IMG/VR virus record: IMGVR_UViG_3300017917_003681
Coordinates: 1 to 48,376 of that record
Direction: 5' to 3' (one strand)
DNA: 48,376 bases
Source of the DNA: a virus
In this document: positions 26,601 through 38,400 of the stretch, piece after piece
Numbering within the stretch: the stretch's first letter is position 1
Layout of the letters: each line of letters starts with the position of its first letter
Notes under the pieces: generated by a model
Database searches by the model: none
Told to the model about the DNA's origin: nothing
Seen by the model: the letters and a program-made list of their open reading frames with translations, nothing else
Made by a program: the position numbers and the translations under genes

Positions 26601-27848
26601 GTAAAGATCTACTGTTTTACTAAATGAAGGTACTCCACTAGTGTTATTAATTCTTAATGTATTTGTAATCTGGAAAGGTACAAGTACATTATTTACGGTT
26701 TTAGTATCTCTTGGTTTTGGGGAATCTAAAATAGTTACACCAGTTTTATCAATATCATAACCTCTTACATATGCTTTACCTGGAGATATTTTTACACACA
26801 ATAAATTATCACTTGGAGTATTACCCTGATCAGTAGTTTGATTGCTATAATATAAACCGTCATTTCCTAGTCTGTCATTTAATGAATTTTGTACATATAC
26901 ATTAAATGGAGTTACTGTATAGTCACCAGATTCATCATATGTTCTTTGAGCTAAATAATCTTTTATTAAAGAATAATCATTTTTTGGTTGGATTGGTTGT
27001 ACTGATCCCTGTTGCGTTCTTAAAATTTCAATAAAATCAGTATCATTATAATCTGTTCTTGCTTTTTTAGTTAATGTTAATGTAATTTTTAATCTATCAG
27101 CACCAGGAGCTGCATAATTTGTAAAACCTTTAGCATTATCATACAAAGATGAATCATCATATGAAGTTATAAGTTCTTCAGTAATTTTTAATCCAACTCT
27201 ATATGATGGAGTATTTGTATAATAATCCAGAATAATTGTTTGTTTTTGTACAGAAACAAAATATCCTCTAATAAAATACACTCCTTCTGTAATTGATGCT
27301 GAAGATCCTATTGCTGTGGCATCAGCAGCAATTAATCCAACAAGAGGAGTTCCTGCAGTAACTGTAACTCCACCATAAACAATGTTGTCATTTTCTGCAA
27401 CTAATAACTCACCATCTATAAATGAAGAAATTTGATTATTGCTATCTGCACTGTTATACTTTACATATAATGTAGTATATTCTACTTCATCCCCATCAGG
27501 TTTTGCTACTAATTTAACCGTTGCTACAACTCCTGATGTTTGACCAGTTAATTTCTTTCCTACAAGTTTATCAACATATAAATTAATATCAACACCAAAC
27601 AAAGTTGGGTTGATTTTAACTGCATAAAAATTTGAATCATATGTAACGTTACCTGGAACTACACAAGCACCGTTTTTAAATATATTACTACCAAATTTTT
27701 CAATCTGATCTTGAAGAATTGATTGTAATGTCGTTAATTCTCTAGCCTGAATTGGACGCCCTGGATTGAATAGGACTTTATAAAAATTGTTTTGCGACCT
27801 AAAATCGTCATAATATGGACTAATATTTAAATTTGTTTTTTGGGCCAT
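20652..27848 (-). CDS. Very large baseplate-associated protein with DUF4815 N-terminus (2398 aa)
   Basis: The first ~100 residues (SPYYDDFRSQNNFYKVLFNP, GRPIQARELTTLQSILQDQI, EKFGSNIFKNGACVVPG) match the DUF4815 family known from phage structural proteins. The middle is a long beta-rich, Ser/Thr/Asn-rich region. About 1816-1885 holds two G-x-G-Y modules (GGFGYTG, AGNGYAVGD), and about 2010-2045 a module with IVDNEIIQY and GLVRGIDG that recurs in the 4013-aa protein. The C-terminal ~300 residues (YLSAYRDVSADFRVLYSLIR, NLDLFTGYIIKIVFEGTNQA) look like a compact adhesin or baseplate domain. It follows gp8, where T4 encodes gp9-gp12, so a peripheral baseplate or fibre-attachment role is inferred. 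Confidence 0.88.
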   Translation of the reverse strand: MAQKTNLNISPYYDDFRSQNNFYKVLFNPGRPIQARELTTLQSILQDQIEKFGSNIFKNGACVVPGNVTYDSNFYAVKINPTLFGVDINLYVDKLVGKKLTGQTSGVVATVKLVAKPDGDEVEYTTLYVKYNSADSNNQISSFIDGELLVAENDNIVYGGVTVTAGTPLVGLIAADATAIGSSASITEGVYFIRGYFVSVQKQTIILDYYTNTPSYRVGLKITEELITSYDDSSLYDNAKGFTNYAAPGADRLKITLTLTKKARTDYNDTDFIEILRTQQGSVQPIQPKNDYSLIKDYLAQRTYDESGDYTVTPFNVYVQNSLNDRLGNDGLYYSNQTTDQGNTPSDNLLCVKISPGKAYVRGYDIDKTGVTILDSPKPRDTKTVNNVLVPFQITNTLRINNTSGVPSFSKTVDLYDQRKTSTAPIGYKIGDARVYSMNLLDPSYSSGISSSTQYALYLYDVQTYTQLQINLGLNATDLPISSYVRGLSSGASGYAVIAGTSNFVFGTVTQNLITLRQVSGNFQVGEQILINGLPSIPTRTVVAVKSYSTKDIKSVFQSTSVSGFSLNFAADVSLEKVPFPNLNSSDQVYIDSSGNLTCPGKFFSGITTNTIIRYQKSGQTLETYNRVIGISTAGTSIQLASITSVSGVCDGTLPGSTIQTPVSVGAPIIRNQNNGNLYTPLPNENISSVNLGGSTLTFTTQITSITSTGTGSITFNLANVTGISSAFFLPFNNQRYSIFYSDGTVDTLTPDKFSFSGNNVTISGLTPSKTITSINATLLKNGIQSKVKTYNRSTVLNVTFSKYPQSGPGAGINTSVGDGLNFNQYYGLRVQDEEISLNYPDVANLLAVYESLDSGLPVLDSLLFSPLLNVTGASIIGENIIGQTSGTVARIVTKPASNTIGIVYLNANRFVQAETINFVESNLSGTLLGINLGRFKDITNNYFLDKGQRDQYYDYSRIVRNKTITEPSRSLTIVYDYYSVPSSDTGDVFTVLSYDAARYNYDIPNIGSSQIRASDTLDFRPYVSAFSGNSSSPFDFSSRSFGTSLRTIVTPNEGSLIGYSYYLGRIDKLYLNKRGQFLLVRGTSADNPRPPEFSDDVMEIATISLPPYLYEPKTTSIALTDNRRYTMRDIGTIDKRVSNLETVTTLSLLEVNTKSLQIRDAQGLDRFKSGFFVDDFSSSTFVDSTYSSVEVDTDAKELRPIVSRNTLQSQIAPALTVADQNLDLTADFDLLDPNLVKRKNTVLLKYKEVEWIKQPLATKVENVNPFNVVQYTGTVKLNPEKDYWVRTIQTQGRIIEQERHIWLFAIGRRVTLRWETDISTQNVLVSSNRELYMRSRNTEFFARNMRPFVRYYQFLDGNSGVDFVPKLLEIATDSTLANYGSSVSFTVGETVVGTYNGVQLIKFRVAAPNHKTGPFNAPTKTYNKNPYVKSETLPSSYSASSKIVNIDTGSLAAEAQGLYSGYVVKGMVLTGQSSGATAYVKDLRLVSDEYGDLIGTFFLRDPLSNPPPAVRIQTGSKTYKLTSSPTDTPPLPGDLLQNSAQTIYNSEGVQNVMQTVTTITRTEYYLDPLAQSFSVGRNISDGTADSPTEDDNGVFITSVDIFFATKDPENAPLTVEIRTVVLGTPTSEVVGESVTITPDEVKTSTNASVATNIKFPYPIYLASGREYAIVLLSPYSDEYQVWVAEMGKTTVNTANLPNAEGVIYSRQFALGSLFKSQNGTIWTANQYEDMMFKLYKAEFTSTTGTATFYNPTLDQSNSYVIKLRNNAITTFPRRLNVGIVTTTVGGVIGILTTGRKVSDNGKPYNYGYIVGQGGPTGSVGITTGGFGYTGTLSNASTFAITGSGSGLILSLTATQSVITGASIVTAGNGYAVGDVVGIVTSTVSGVGANAQLTITSINGLDTLYLSNVQGNSFTVGGTLTYYDNSGNIVSLAGTTIRTSAAVGGQNSGYIMGVDHFDHGMNSTSNYVTITGAQSNVPPVLTSTSISLTDTSINVATADTSNFTTYEGVSIGSSNPGYVIVDNEIIQYTSIGNGSIGGLVRGIDGTIPQPHNVSSQLYKYELNGVSLRRINTTFGINSLYPTSDGYFVQIGVGTAGGNTDRSADNGFPTLAFASQANLGGENIYATENIQFDALIPNYNVITPGDKTSVSASIRTISGTSMGGNESSFVDQGFQNVQLNALNRLTTTRIVASRVNEINYLSPLVFTRSKSFTTNIVLSTTDKNLSPMIYLNEAFTEFRSNRINNPIQNFALDPRVNSLIYDPSAAIYVSTPVFLDQPARGLKVYLSAYRDVSADFRVLYSLIRPNANGIIQAFELFPGYDNLRDTTGSGFGDTIINPTNNSGLPDRYVRGSNLDEFLEYVYTADNLDLFTGYIIKIVFEGTNQALAPRLNSIRTIAIR

Positions 27849-27851
27849 TTT

Positions 27852-29399
27852 TTAGAATTCCAGGATAATTTTAATGTCTTCTTTTTGCCTAGAGTTTCTA
27901 GAAATCAAAGGTCTATTATCAATATAGATGATTTCTCCAGATGATTTATTTATGTCTGGACTGGCAAGCCCCCTTGTAAAATTCATTCCTAAAGAAATCA
28001 CAGCATTTCCCGTTGGGTTTGTGGTAATTCCTGTAAAATTAACATCAACTGCTGCTTGGAATCCACCGGAAGTGAAAACCGCATTTGAAGTAGATTCAAA
28101 ATTTAAAACTTTACCGCCAGTAGAAATTCCAATATAATCGGTTTGATCTTGAGTTGTTGGGTTATAATAAAGAGATCTATCTCTAAAATATTTTAAAACA
28201 TTTGTTTGTGTATCAAATGAAGCTACATAACCAAGAGCTGTTCCTCCAGAAACAGACTGTTTAATAATGTCACCGACACTAATTGATCCACTATAAGAAG
28301 AGAACTTAATCCCGTATAGTGATGAGTATTGAGTATCAGTAAAATTAGAAGTTGACCCAAAAGAAGTTGGGTTTTTTACGATTCCTACTTGAGCAAATTT
28401 TGTATCAATTGGGAAATCTTTTGTAGAATCATCAAATCGTGCATATACTAAAACTTTATCTGTACCTAATTCTTTATATAAATCAAATCCATGACCTTTT
28501 GATGGAGGAATAACCGGAATTAATTTTGCTGCTCGTGAAGCATTAGCACTAATTGATCCAGTATCAACCACCCCATAAGTATACCCAGAACCACCAGAAG
28601 TAACAGTTGTTTTTACAATTGAACCACCAACAACATCCACAAGAACTGTTGCTCCAGATCCATCACCTAAAATGTTAAATTGTTGACCAACTCCACCAGA
28701 ATATCCTTGTCCACCATCAGCAATATAAACTTTTTTAATTTGATTTTGATTTACAGAAGAATCTGCATTCTGTCTTACTGCTTGAATGGAGGGATCTGAG
28801 GAATTTTCCCAATCATTCGGAACTGTAATATATTCTGTAGAGTCAAATTTAATAATATCACTTGGGCTTACAGTAAAAAGATATTTCCAAATATATCCGT
28901 CACCACTTACTCCAGCCGGAGATGGTTCAAGATCAGTAAAAGTTGGTTGATCTTGAGAAGCATTACCTGTTGTAGTAATTCCACTAGATCCGTTATCAAT
29001 GCAAATATAAACTCTATAATCAGAATTCATTACATAATAATTTGCATCATATAATCTATAAGACTGAGTAATCGGTGAAGGATTTGAAATGCTATAATCT
29101 TGACGATACATTTCATATTTTGTTCCAATGGTCCAATCAATTCTTCTAATCAATCTTCTTACATTGGATTTATTGATTAATCTACCAAATATCATGGTAT
29201 CATGATAATGGTCCATATAGTCAAAACTATCAATTGGACTAGGAATATTACTATCCCAATTAGTAACTCTACCAAATCCAACTTGTGAAGGATTTGGTAA
29301 AGATACAAAAACGTAATAAGAATTAGATGGATCTCCTACAGAGTTAACAAAATTAGTGGCATTTGATATTCTAAATTGATCCGTTACAATTGCTGCCAT
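27852..29399 (-). CDS. gp8: Baseplate wedge protein gp8, enlarged
   Basis: 515 aa against 334 aa in T4. gp8 dimers join gp6, gp7 and gp10 in each wedge. The N-terminal half is clearly gp8: ITDQF-like start, YYVFVSLPNPSQVGFGRVTN, DYMDHYHDTMIFGRLINKSN, VRRLIRRIDWTIGTKYEMYR and GYIWKYLFTVSPSDIIKF. Between about 220 and 280 are two inserted G-x-G-Y modules (DGGQGYSGG, SGGSGYTYG) like those in gp14. The C-terminal part resumes with GLASPDINKSSGEIIYIDNR and ends DIKIILEF. An exact late promoter lies just upstream. It sits between the 4013-aa and 2398-aa genes. Confidence 0.93.
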   Translation of the reverse strand: MAAIVTDQFRISNATNFVNSVGDPSNSYYVFVSLPNPSQVGFGRVTNWDSNIPSPIDSFDYMDHYHDTMIFGRLINKSNVRRLIRRIDWTIGTKYEMYRQDYSISNPSPITQSYRLYDANYYVMNSDYRVYICIDNGSSGITTTGNASQDQPTFTDLEPSPAGVSGDGYIWKYLFTVSPSDIIKFDSTEYITVPNDWENSSDPSIQAVRQNADSSVNQNQIKKVYIADGGQGYSGGVGQQFNILGDGSGATVLVDVVGGSIVKTTVTSGGSGYTYGVVDTGSISANASRAAKLIPVIPPSKGHGFDLYKELGTDKVLVYARFDDSTKDFPIDTKFAQVGIVKNPTSFGSTSNFTDTQYSSLYGIKFSSYSGSISVGDIIKQSVSGGTALGYVASFDTQTNVLKYFRDRSLYYNPTTQDQTDYIGISTGGKVLNFESTSNAVFTSGGFQAAVDVNFTGITTNPTGNAVISLGMNFTRGLASPDINKSSGEIIYIDNRPLISRNSRQKEDIKIILEF

Positions 29400-29416
29400 A
29401 TTAATAGTTTTTTCTA

Positions 29417-29424
29417 TATTTATA
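29417..29424 (-). promoter_or_regulatory. Late promoter of gene 8 (TATAAATA)
   Basis: Exact minus-strand octamer in the 42-nt gap between the giant gene and gene 8. The ATG is only 17 nt away, so the leader would be very short. Confidence 0.6.
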
Positions 29425-29441
29425 TTGAGTTAATTAAGATC

Positions 29442-32400
29442 CTACAAAGATTTTTTCAAAGCTCCTAAGAATCTTAAACCATAACCTCGTCTTTGGATTG
29501 TTGGGAAAGTAGTTAATCCAGAATTAACAGTATAACCACTTACAGCAATAGATACTGGAGAGGTTGATCTGGAAAATCCTCTCAATACACCCCATGAGAA
29601 TCTACCAAGATTATTTCCTGTTGTTGCTATTCCTACAACAGAAGTTCTCGAATCAATATTACATACAATTTCTGCATTAACATTTGTAGTACCTTGATAT
29701 GCAAATGAGTGAATATTGTAAATATTATTTAAGAATGATGTACCTATACCGACAATAGTAGAGTTACTACTATTAATTGAAGTTACACCATTACCAACAA
29801 TAGTATCAGAAATATAAATTGGGAATCCAGTTGCTAAACCAGATGGGAAAGGTGTATTTGCAGATGTCTTCAAATAGAATCTTAAAGCCAAAGGATTTCC
29901 AAGAGTTCCAGAAGTTGTTCCTATTCCAGTAATAATTCCAGAAAATCCTTGTAAACTTGTAACTCCTTTAATATTTTCATAAGATGCTGCAGGAGGAGCA
30001 GTAAAAACAACTGGAGGATTAGTTGAACTATAACCAAGACCTGGATTGGTAATTGTTATAGATCCATTCAAAGATCCATTTGTAATTCCTGCAGTTGCTG
30101 TTGCAGTTGTACCAATTCCAGTTCCTATAGTTATAGGGGAACCAATAATAAGATTCAAACTTGAACCAGTATATCCAGAACCAACACTATTAATTGTTAA
30201 TGAAGATATTGATCCAGTATCTGGGTTAACAGTAGCAGTTAAAGCGGCAGAAACAGGATCTGCTATTCCAGATACAATTAATCCATCAAAATTAGTAATA
30301 GGAATTAAGGTGGAATTATATTCATAGTTGAAGAAATTAGCATCATCAACATATACTACTGTATCAGAAGATGATAAATCTCTAATAATTTTTGCTGTCG
30401 GATATACTTCAGATTCAATAGAATCTCTAGTTTTATAAAAAATTTGACCATTAATTTGTTGATCAACTTTTTGTTTAGTCCAACTTATTGGTTTATACAA
30501 CTTGGTATCAATTCCAGATTCAATATAAACATTTGTTTGTACTTTATCCGAAGCAGGAATATCAAAAACTACTCTAGAATTTTGACTTGTTGTAATTGCG
30601 GAGATTGCATCATTTTTAAATACTTGTATAATGTCTCCAGGTTTTACTGTATCTTGAACAGAAACTTGTTTACTGTCAACATTTCTCGTTCCTCTATAGA
30701 AGAAAATTGATATGTTATCTTGAGGTTGTGGTGCATTTGCAAATGTAAATGAAGAACCTCCATTAAATTCATAAGCAACACCTGGATCTTGAATTACACC
30801 ATTAATAAAAATAAGGAGAACCGCATTTAAATCAATTTTTGATGAATCTGGATTATTTTGGTCAACTTCAAAACTTAAAAGCTGTTGATTATAATAAAGT
30901 GGGAATCTTGTTCTTACACCATCTTGGTAAATTTTAACTGAATCAATGTAATCTAAATCCCCAAATTGCCATGATGAGAATGAATCTGTAAATGTATCAA
31001 GAACAGTTAATCTAAATTTAGATAATGGAGAAGCAAGTCTGGTATCAGTTACTAAACCAACTGGTTCTAAAATGTCACCTCTTTCAAAAGCATATCCAGG
31101 TCTTACAATTTTGAAAGATTCTACAGCAAAGTAAGTGGATCCAACACCAACTGCAGTTGTTGCAGCGGCAACAGAAACATCTAAAAGTAAACCTTTACCA
31201 GGAATACTAGTCGTTCCAGTCGAAAGTCGTGAAATAATATTGACTGGTAAGTTTGAATAACTTGGTGATGGAATTTGGAATCTAGCTTGAGGTGTATATC
31301 TATCCCCCTGTGCTAAAATATTAAAAATTAATGTACCACCAGCACCAACATTTGCAGTTATAAGTGCTGGAAGAGATCCTGGTTGTAAAGAATGGTAATC
31401 ATCCGAAATACCAATTCCAATTGATCCAGAGAAATTATATCCAGATCCCCAACTTCCACTAGTTCCAATTCCAATAGAAGTAATTCTACCAACACCATCT
31501 ACAGTTGCTGTTATTGCCGCTCCGACGAGTGGGGCATAACCAATACCATCAGTTGATCCTAAAGAAATAATAACACCACCTCTTGGCAATTGATTGGCGT
31601 TTACATCATAATCAGATTTAATTAATTGACCATTATCTGAAGTGATTCCAGTAAATACAACACTTGTGATACCAATATTTGTATTTTCTTGAATTGAGAA
31701 ATTATTGAGAGTATTATTAACTGTTGATGGTGTTTGGAATAAATCGTTAATGAATAGAATGCCATTTCCACCAATAGTTCCCAATCCTGTAGTATTAATA
31801 CCTTGGACTGTTAATCTGTATGTTTGTCCAATCCCAGTAAACTGATCAGAAATATTATCATATATTTGATTAGTTGAATAATCACTTCTCAAATATACTC
31901 TTCCATCAAAAGTAGATTTGGCAGGAACAAGATTACTCTTATCAGTTTTGCTTAATAGATTTCCTAATGGAGGGGAAGTGAAGTAAGCTTTATCTCTTTC
32001 AATATTAAAAGATCCTCTATAAATTCTTGCATTTACTCCATCGAGGTGAGATGTTGCAGATGAACCGACATATGCTCTCGAAACATTAACTACTGGAATA
32101 GTTCCTAGTCCTGTAATTGGACCAGTAGAATAACTACTAAATCCAACATTTATAATTCTCATGTATTCATTATCAATTTTTAATATATCATTTGGTTTGA
32201 TTGACGAAATACCGGTCAAACCAAAATAAGTAGTCGCAACACTTATAGATCCACCATTACTATTAAGATCAAAATTAATTGGAGTAAATGCAATTGGATA
32301 CTGAACTACTCCATCAATGGAAATTATGGTTCTTTCCAACTTCTTATTCATTGTCAACTTATGAGCATTTCCAGACCCATAAGAGGTAAATGTAACATAA

Positions 32401-35400
32401 ATGCCTGCTAATGCATAATCTTTTCTTGTAGATAATCTAAAAGTATCATTTGTAACTTTAATAGGATAAACTTTTGGTGGAAGTTTATCGGTTACAATTC
32501 CTGCAAAATTTGCTGTAGAACCAATTCCAATAGCAGTTGCACCAACACCTAAGAAAGTTGAAGTTGGGAGATAATTAATTTCTTCACCGGTAACAAAGAA
32601 GTGATCCTTAATTGTAAAGAGACCAGATGATGAATTTAAAACAGAACTATCTGTAGGATTAAATACCTTTTCAAAAATAGGAATATCTTTATATTTTAAA
32701 GTAAAGTCTGTTCTATTAATTCTAGATCCATTAACTCCGGAAAATTGTGATGGAGATATTGATTCTATTATTGAACCATAATTTAAATCTGGATAAATAT
32801 TTTCCCTATCAACATCAGTATAAAGAATTTCACTAAATGTTTGAATATTAATATTACTTCCAATAAATTCTGGATCTGGATAAAACTCTAAATTCGCAGT
32901 CGATCCATTTAAAGATCCACCAAATGTTCCAATTCCGGATACATTTTTAACTGACAGATATTCATAAGGTAAAACATAAGTATCAATATTATCATGTAAC
33001 ATCATGACTTGATGTAAAACAGAAGTTGATCCAACACTTACCTGAACTGAGGATTTAACGCATGAAATATCATCACTATTAAATGATAAAATTGTAGATG
33101 CTGCAGATACGATTGAATAATTTGATTCATACCTTGCAGATCTTTCTAATCCTTGTATTTGTCCAGTATTAATAAATCTATATGTTGAGATTCCAGAGAA
33201 TCCTGTTGTTGAACCATAACTTACTACTTTTGTTCTAACAGTATTTTGTTTACCACTATCATTTTGATAATTTAAATAAACATAATTTGAATCAGATGAT
33301 GCGGAGAAAGATCCTATATTTCCGAATGAAAAATTCCATCTATTTGTGTTTGAATTAAAATAATAATTTGCAATATAAGTATCAGATCCATCATATATTA
33401 AATAAATTTCAACATAATCCATTTCTGATGTAACATCATTTATGACTTGAGAAGCTGCATGAATGGTGACTGGAACAGTAGTAGCAATGGATACAACTGC
33501 TGTTGTAATACCAGAAGTAACTACTTTATTTGTTGCAAAAAGATTTACAAATCCAACTGATGTGCTACCAATACCAGAAAAAACAGATGAAAAATTATTT
33601 CTTAAAATTTTAATATCATAATCATAGTTGTAAGCATCTGTTGGATCAAATCTTAAATAATTATTTCCTAGATCATCTGTAAATGCATATAGATTTCCAA
33701 CTTTTGGTCCATTTGTTAATGTTGATTTTTCAAGATCTACAAAATTACCTTGACCGTAGATATTATTTAATGTAACTATTTCAGTAAATTGAAATTGTTT
33801 TTTAGTTGTATCAATAATCTGTACTAAAAATCTGTCATAAGTATCATTTGATAAAATTTCAGCAATATTATTTTGATCAGAAATTGCTAATCCTAAACTT
33901 GAGAATTGGGAACTTATATCATCAATTCTTAAAACCCTGTTTGTAGAACATTGAATAAAACTTTGTAATTTTTTATTCAATAATTTTACAAAATTAGATT
34001 TTCCATTTATTATGTTGTAGTCAACTACTAAATCAAAGTTATTAATTGTATCTACTCTATTTGAATTTTTAATGTCAATTAGTGCAAAAGCAGTTGTAAC
34101 TCCAGTTAAGGCAGTTTTATAAGAAGATGTAATTCCAGTATCTGCAAAATTCTTCAAACCACTTGTATGTAATAAATTATTAACGGGAGTTATTAAGTCT
34201 TTAAATTGGATAGGACTTTTAACTGTATAAGCCATATCCTGATAGTAATCATTATTTGCAATAACTTGAAAATCTTCTGAAATTTTTCCAGTGTTATCGG
34301 ACCATCCAAGTTCTTTACTTGCGGAATAATTTAAAGTGAATTTTCCTGAATTTGATTTAACATCATTTACTATAGCAGTAGATCCTGTTGTTTTACCAAA
34401 AATGAGATCACCAACTGATAGATCATATGTACCAATAACTTTAATAAAATTATTTTCAGAAATACTTACTGTTAGATTTCTTTCTATGAGAGAATTTTCA
34501 TTTTGTGGTTTAACAAGTAATTTTTCACCTACCAAGAATTTTGCTGGTTCTTGAGTAACTTTAAATTGTGGATAATTTGAATATTTTATAAGTGAAGCGA
34601 GTGAATCTTGCGCTGTTTTTGCAATTCCCGGATTTGATCCAATGTTTGAAATTGTATATTCTAATTGAGCTGGATTAGTATTTAAATATTTTGTAACTCT
34701 AAAGAATTGATAATTGTTATCTGCAGAATTATATCCTGTTCCACTACTATATTGTTGAATATTCTCAACAAATACTAAATCTCCTACTGTAAATGGAACA
34801 GTTGAAAATCCTAATATTGGAGTGGTTAAATAACAAGTTACAATTCCAGATCCAGAGGTTACAACTCTATCAATACTTACCCCATTTGAATTATTAATAG
34901 CAACTACCTTTGGAATGGTGTCTGGAATTCCAGTTGGTGGTACAACAATGGATACACTTTCTACTCCACTGGCATTTACAGTTGCTTTTAATAGACCACT
35001 ATTAATTTTTTGATTAGTGTCCGAATCTATTAAAATTAAGTCAGGTGCTACTGAATAATATTTTCCACTATTAACAACATCAACTTTTTTAATTATATTT
35101 GAAGATGATAATATAACAGATGGTGGAATGAATGCAGTTGGAGATAATGTGCTATCAGAAGGATAATCATATCCTTCATTTATAATTAATGCTTGATTAA
35201 TTCTTCCAATTTTATCGGATTCTGCTACGACATATGCTCCACTTCCTTTTTCAGAGATTACAGTATTAAAATTTGGAACTTTTTTATAATTTGTTCCACC
35301 AGAAAGTATCTTTAAAGAAGATATTGAACCAGAAGCGGTTTTTGATCTAGTTCTGTAATATAAATCATCACATTCTGAAGGAACATAAGAAAGTTTTTCT

Positions 35401-38400
35401 GGAATTGTTGGTAAAGAAATATTAAAAGTTGTGTTTGTACTTCCAACACCAGATATTGAGTATGTACCAGTATAAGAACTGTCTACAAACAAAATTTTAG
35501 AATAATTGGAAACGTCAGAGTCCGCTGTGCTAATAAAACCAGATTTTTCAAAATTATAGTATAAGTAAACTGGCATTCCAGATGAATATCTTAATTTAAC
35601 TTGAGCATTGGTTGATACTCCGATAGTACCTACACCAGAAACTGCAAAAATAGTAGTGTTTCCAATAGATACAAATTCATTTTTGAATGCATTATCATAA
35701 TAAAACTTAAGATTATAACCTCTTAAAGATGGATGACTTACATCAAAAACTAAATCATTATTTTTAATTACAGAAATTTGAGGATTAATTAATGATAATT
35801 GTTGTAATGTTCCTCCTTGATCCTGTATATCAATTATTGATGGTGGATTAGATTGAGTGTCAGTATAAGTTTGACACAATTGGAAAGAGTCATCATCTAT
35901 TTTAAAAACATAATAATCTCCAGTAGTAATACCTGTTGGAGCTGCAATTGTAGAAATACCTACATATGCAACCTTATCACCAGTTAAAAACCCATGAGAC
36001 TTAATAGTAATGGTATCTGAAAGCGTATTAATACCTGCACTTCCAAAAGTTAAAGGATTAATTAAGACCTTTTGTCTAGAAGAATCATATCTAATTTTTA
36101 CAGAGGTAGAAGTTCCAATACCAACAGAAAGATTTGGTGTAACAAAAAGATCGATACTATCACCATCAGTTAATCCATGTGTAGTGGCAGTAGAAACCAC
36201 TGCTTGAATTTTTTGTACTTTTCCTAAAGATTGTTTAAAGTTGGAAGTTAAAGAATAAAAATAACTATTAAAGGTTCCAGAAGTATTTGGAGAGAAAAAT
36301 ACTTCTGGAGAATTTAATTGAGTTCTAATTCCAATTGTATCTTTAGTTTTATTTGCAATGTAAACTGTTGTTGAAATTGAACCAGATGGAATAGTAAATA
36401 CCGATCCGCCAAAAGAAGTTGATACTGATAGTGGAGAATATGAATTATCAGGCAAACTAATTGTAACTTGTTGATTATCAACAAATGGATGATTTTCAAT
36501 ATAAATTGATCTTAAAGGAATTGATCTAGTTGTCGTTAATCCAGCAAATACAAATGTAGTATTTGAAGTTATACCAACAGTGGTTGTTACTCCAAATCCC
36601 ACAGTTTCCAAAGGATTGAAATATACAACGTCATTTAATTTTGATTCAAAATAATTAGTTTTTTTATTAATTACAAAAGAGTTTGGTGTAAATCCAGCAA
36701 ATGTTGTTGCAGAAAGTGCTGCTCCAGCATTAATTCTTTGAGTTCTAATAACTTTTTGTTCAGGAAATATATTTAAAACTCTGAATATATCAGTTCCTAC
36801 TCCAATTGAAATACTACTACCAATTGTAACTTTTGGTGGAAGACTTAAAAAGTAAATATCTGTTACTAGTCCAGCAGATGGAGCTGCACTTACAGTTTTA
36901 GCAATTGATGTTGAATAAGAACTAAATCCAATATTATAAAATCCATTAATGTTGCCAATATTAGTAGTTAATCCAGAAATTACAACATTGTCATTCTGAA
37001 TTAAATTATGTGCGGGAAGAATATTAACTCTAACTTGATTTTCATTTTCCCAAGTAACAATTGCATTATTATAATTTTGTATACTTGTGTTAATTCTAAA
37101 GATATCTTTTCCTTCAATTTTTGATACCTCTGCACTTAATCCACCACCACCAGTAAATGAATTATCAAAATCAACCAAATCTCCTATTTTATAATCCTGA
37201 CCAGCACTAATTATTCTGAGATTTTCAATCGATCCTTTAGTTACTGATTTTACAACACATTTTTGAGGTATTTTCTTTGCTGATTCAATAATAAAATCAT
37301 TTGAAGCATTAGAATCATTTAATTTATATGGAAAAGTATTTCTGATTAAATTTGAATTATTGAAATCATATTCTTGGGTTAAGATAAGATTATCTTGAAT
37401 AAACTTTGATCTAAATTTATTTCCAATAAAATAAGGGAACCGACTTATTAACTCGTTGCTTACTGTTGCACTAGTGGTAACTCCAGCAAAATATGCATAG
37501 ACACCACTGGGAAATTCTGGAGTTTTTGTAAATCTTCCATTAGATTCATCAAGATCTCCACTATTTCTAAAAATATAATCCTCAACAAAGAATCCAGCAT
37601 CAAATCCAGATGGTCTATCAATAATATTTGATGCATCTAGTTCATAACCAGAATTAATAATCTTTACAGAAGATCCAGTGTCTTTTGGATCTGAATACCC
37701 AAAAGGTCCATAAATTGGGTTTCCATCATAAGCCCATCCAATTATTGGAGAATGATTATTTTGATTGGTGTCATTAAAATTGGTTTTAAGTTTATCGAAA
37801 TAACCAGATACACTGTACTCTAAGTTTCTATTGTACTGCGATTTTATAATAACTTCATCACCATATTTAAAATTAGAGTTAACTGTTAATGATCTGACAG
37901 ATGCTTCAAAAACTGCATCAGATCCTGCAGGTGTAATTTTAAAACTAAGATTGGTAGCAGTATATCCAAAACCAGGATTAACTACTACTGCACTTACAAT
38001 TTTTCCATTTTTAATTACTGGTCTAACAATACAACCATCTCCAGTTCCTTGAACTTCAACATCTGGAACAGAATAATAGTTATAACCACCATAAGCAACA
38101 TTAACCGATTCTATTCTCCCATTAATTACAACTGGAGTAAATTTAGCATCAGATCCTTTTTTGATTTTAATTAGTGGTTTTTTCTCTAGATTTAGGATAT
38201 TTGATCCGTATCCAGTGCCATTTTCATACAAATATGCATCAATAATTTTTCCTCTTACAGATGCAGTTGCTGTTAGTGAAGTTGGTGTAGAAGATCCTAT
38301 TCCTACTGGAACAATGTTAGCCGTAACAGTAATTGGTGGATAACTAAAATATTGATATCCTGATCCTATTCCAGTAAAAAGTACATTATTTTTTCTAGAA

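Noticed and set aside
30046-30327. Plus-strand ORF rich in Val/Pro
   Set aside because: Antisense shadow of G-x-G-Y modules in the giant baseplate gene.
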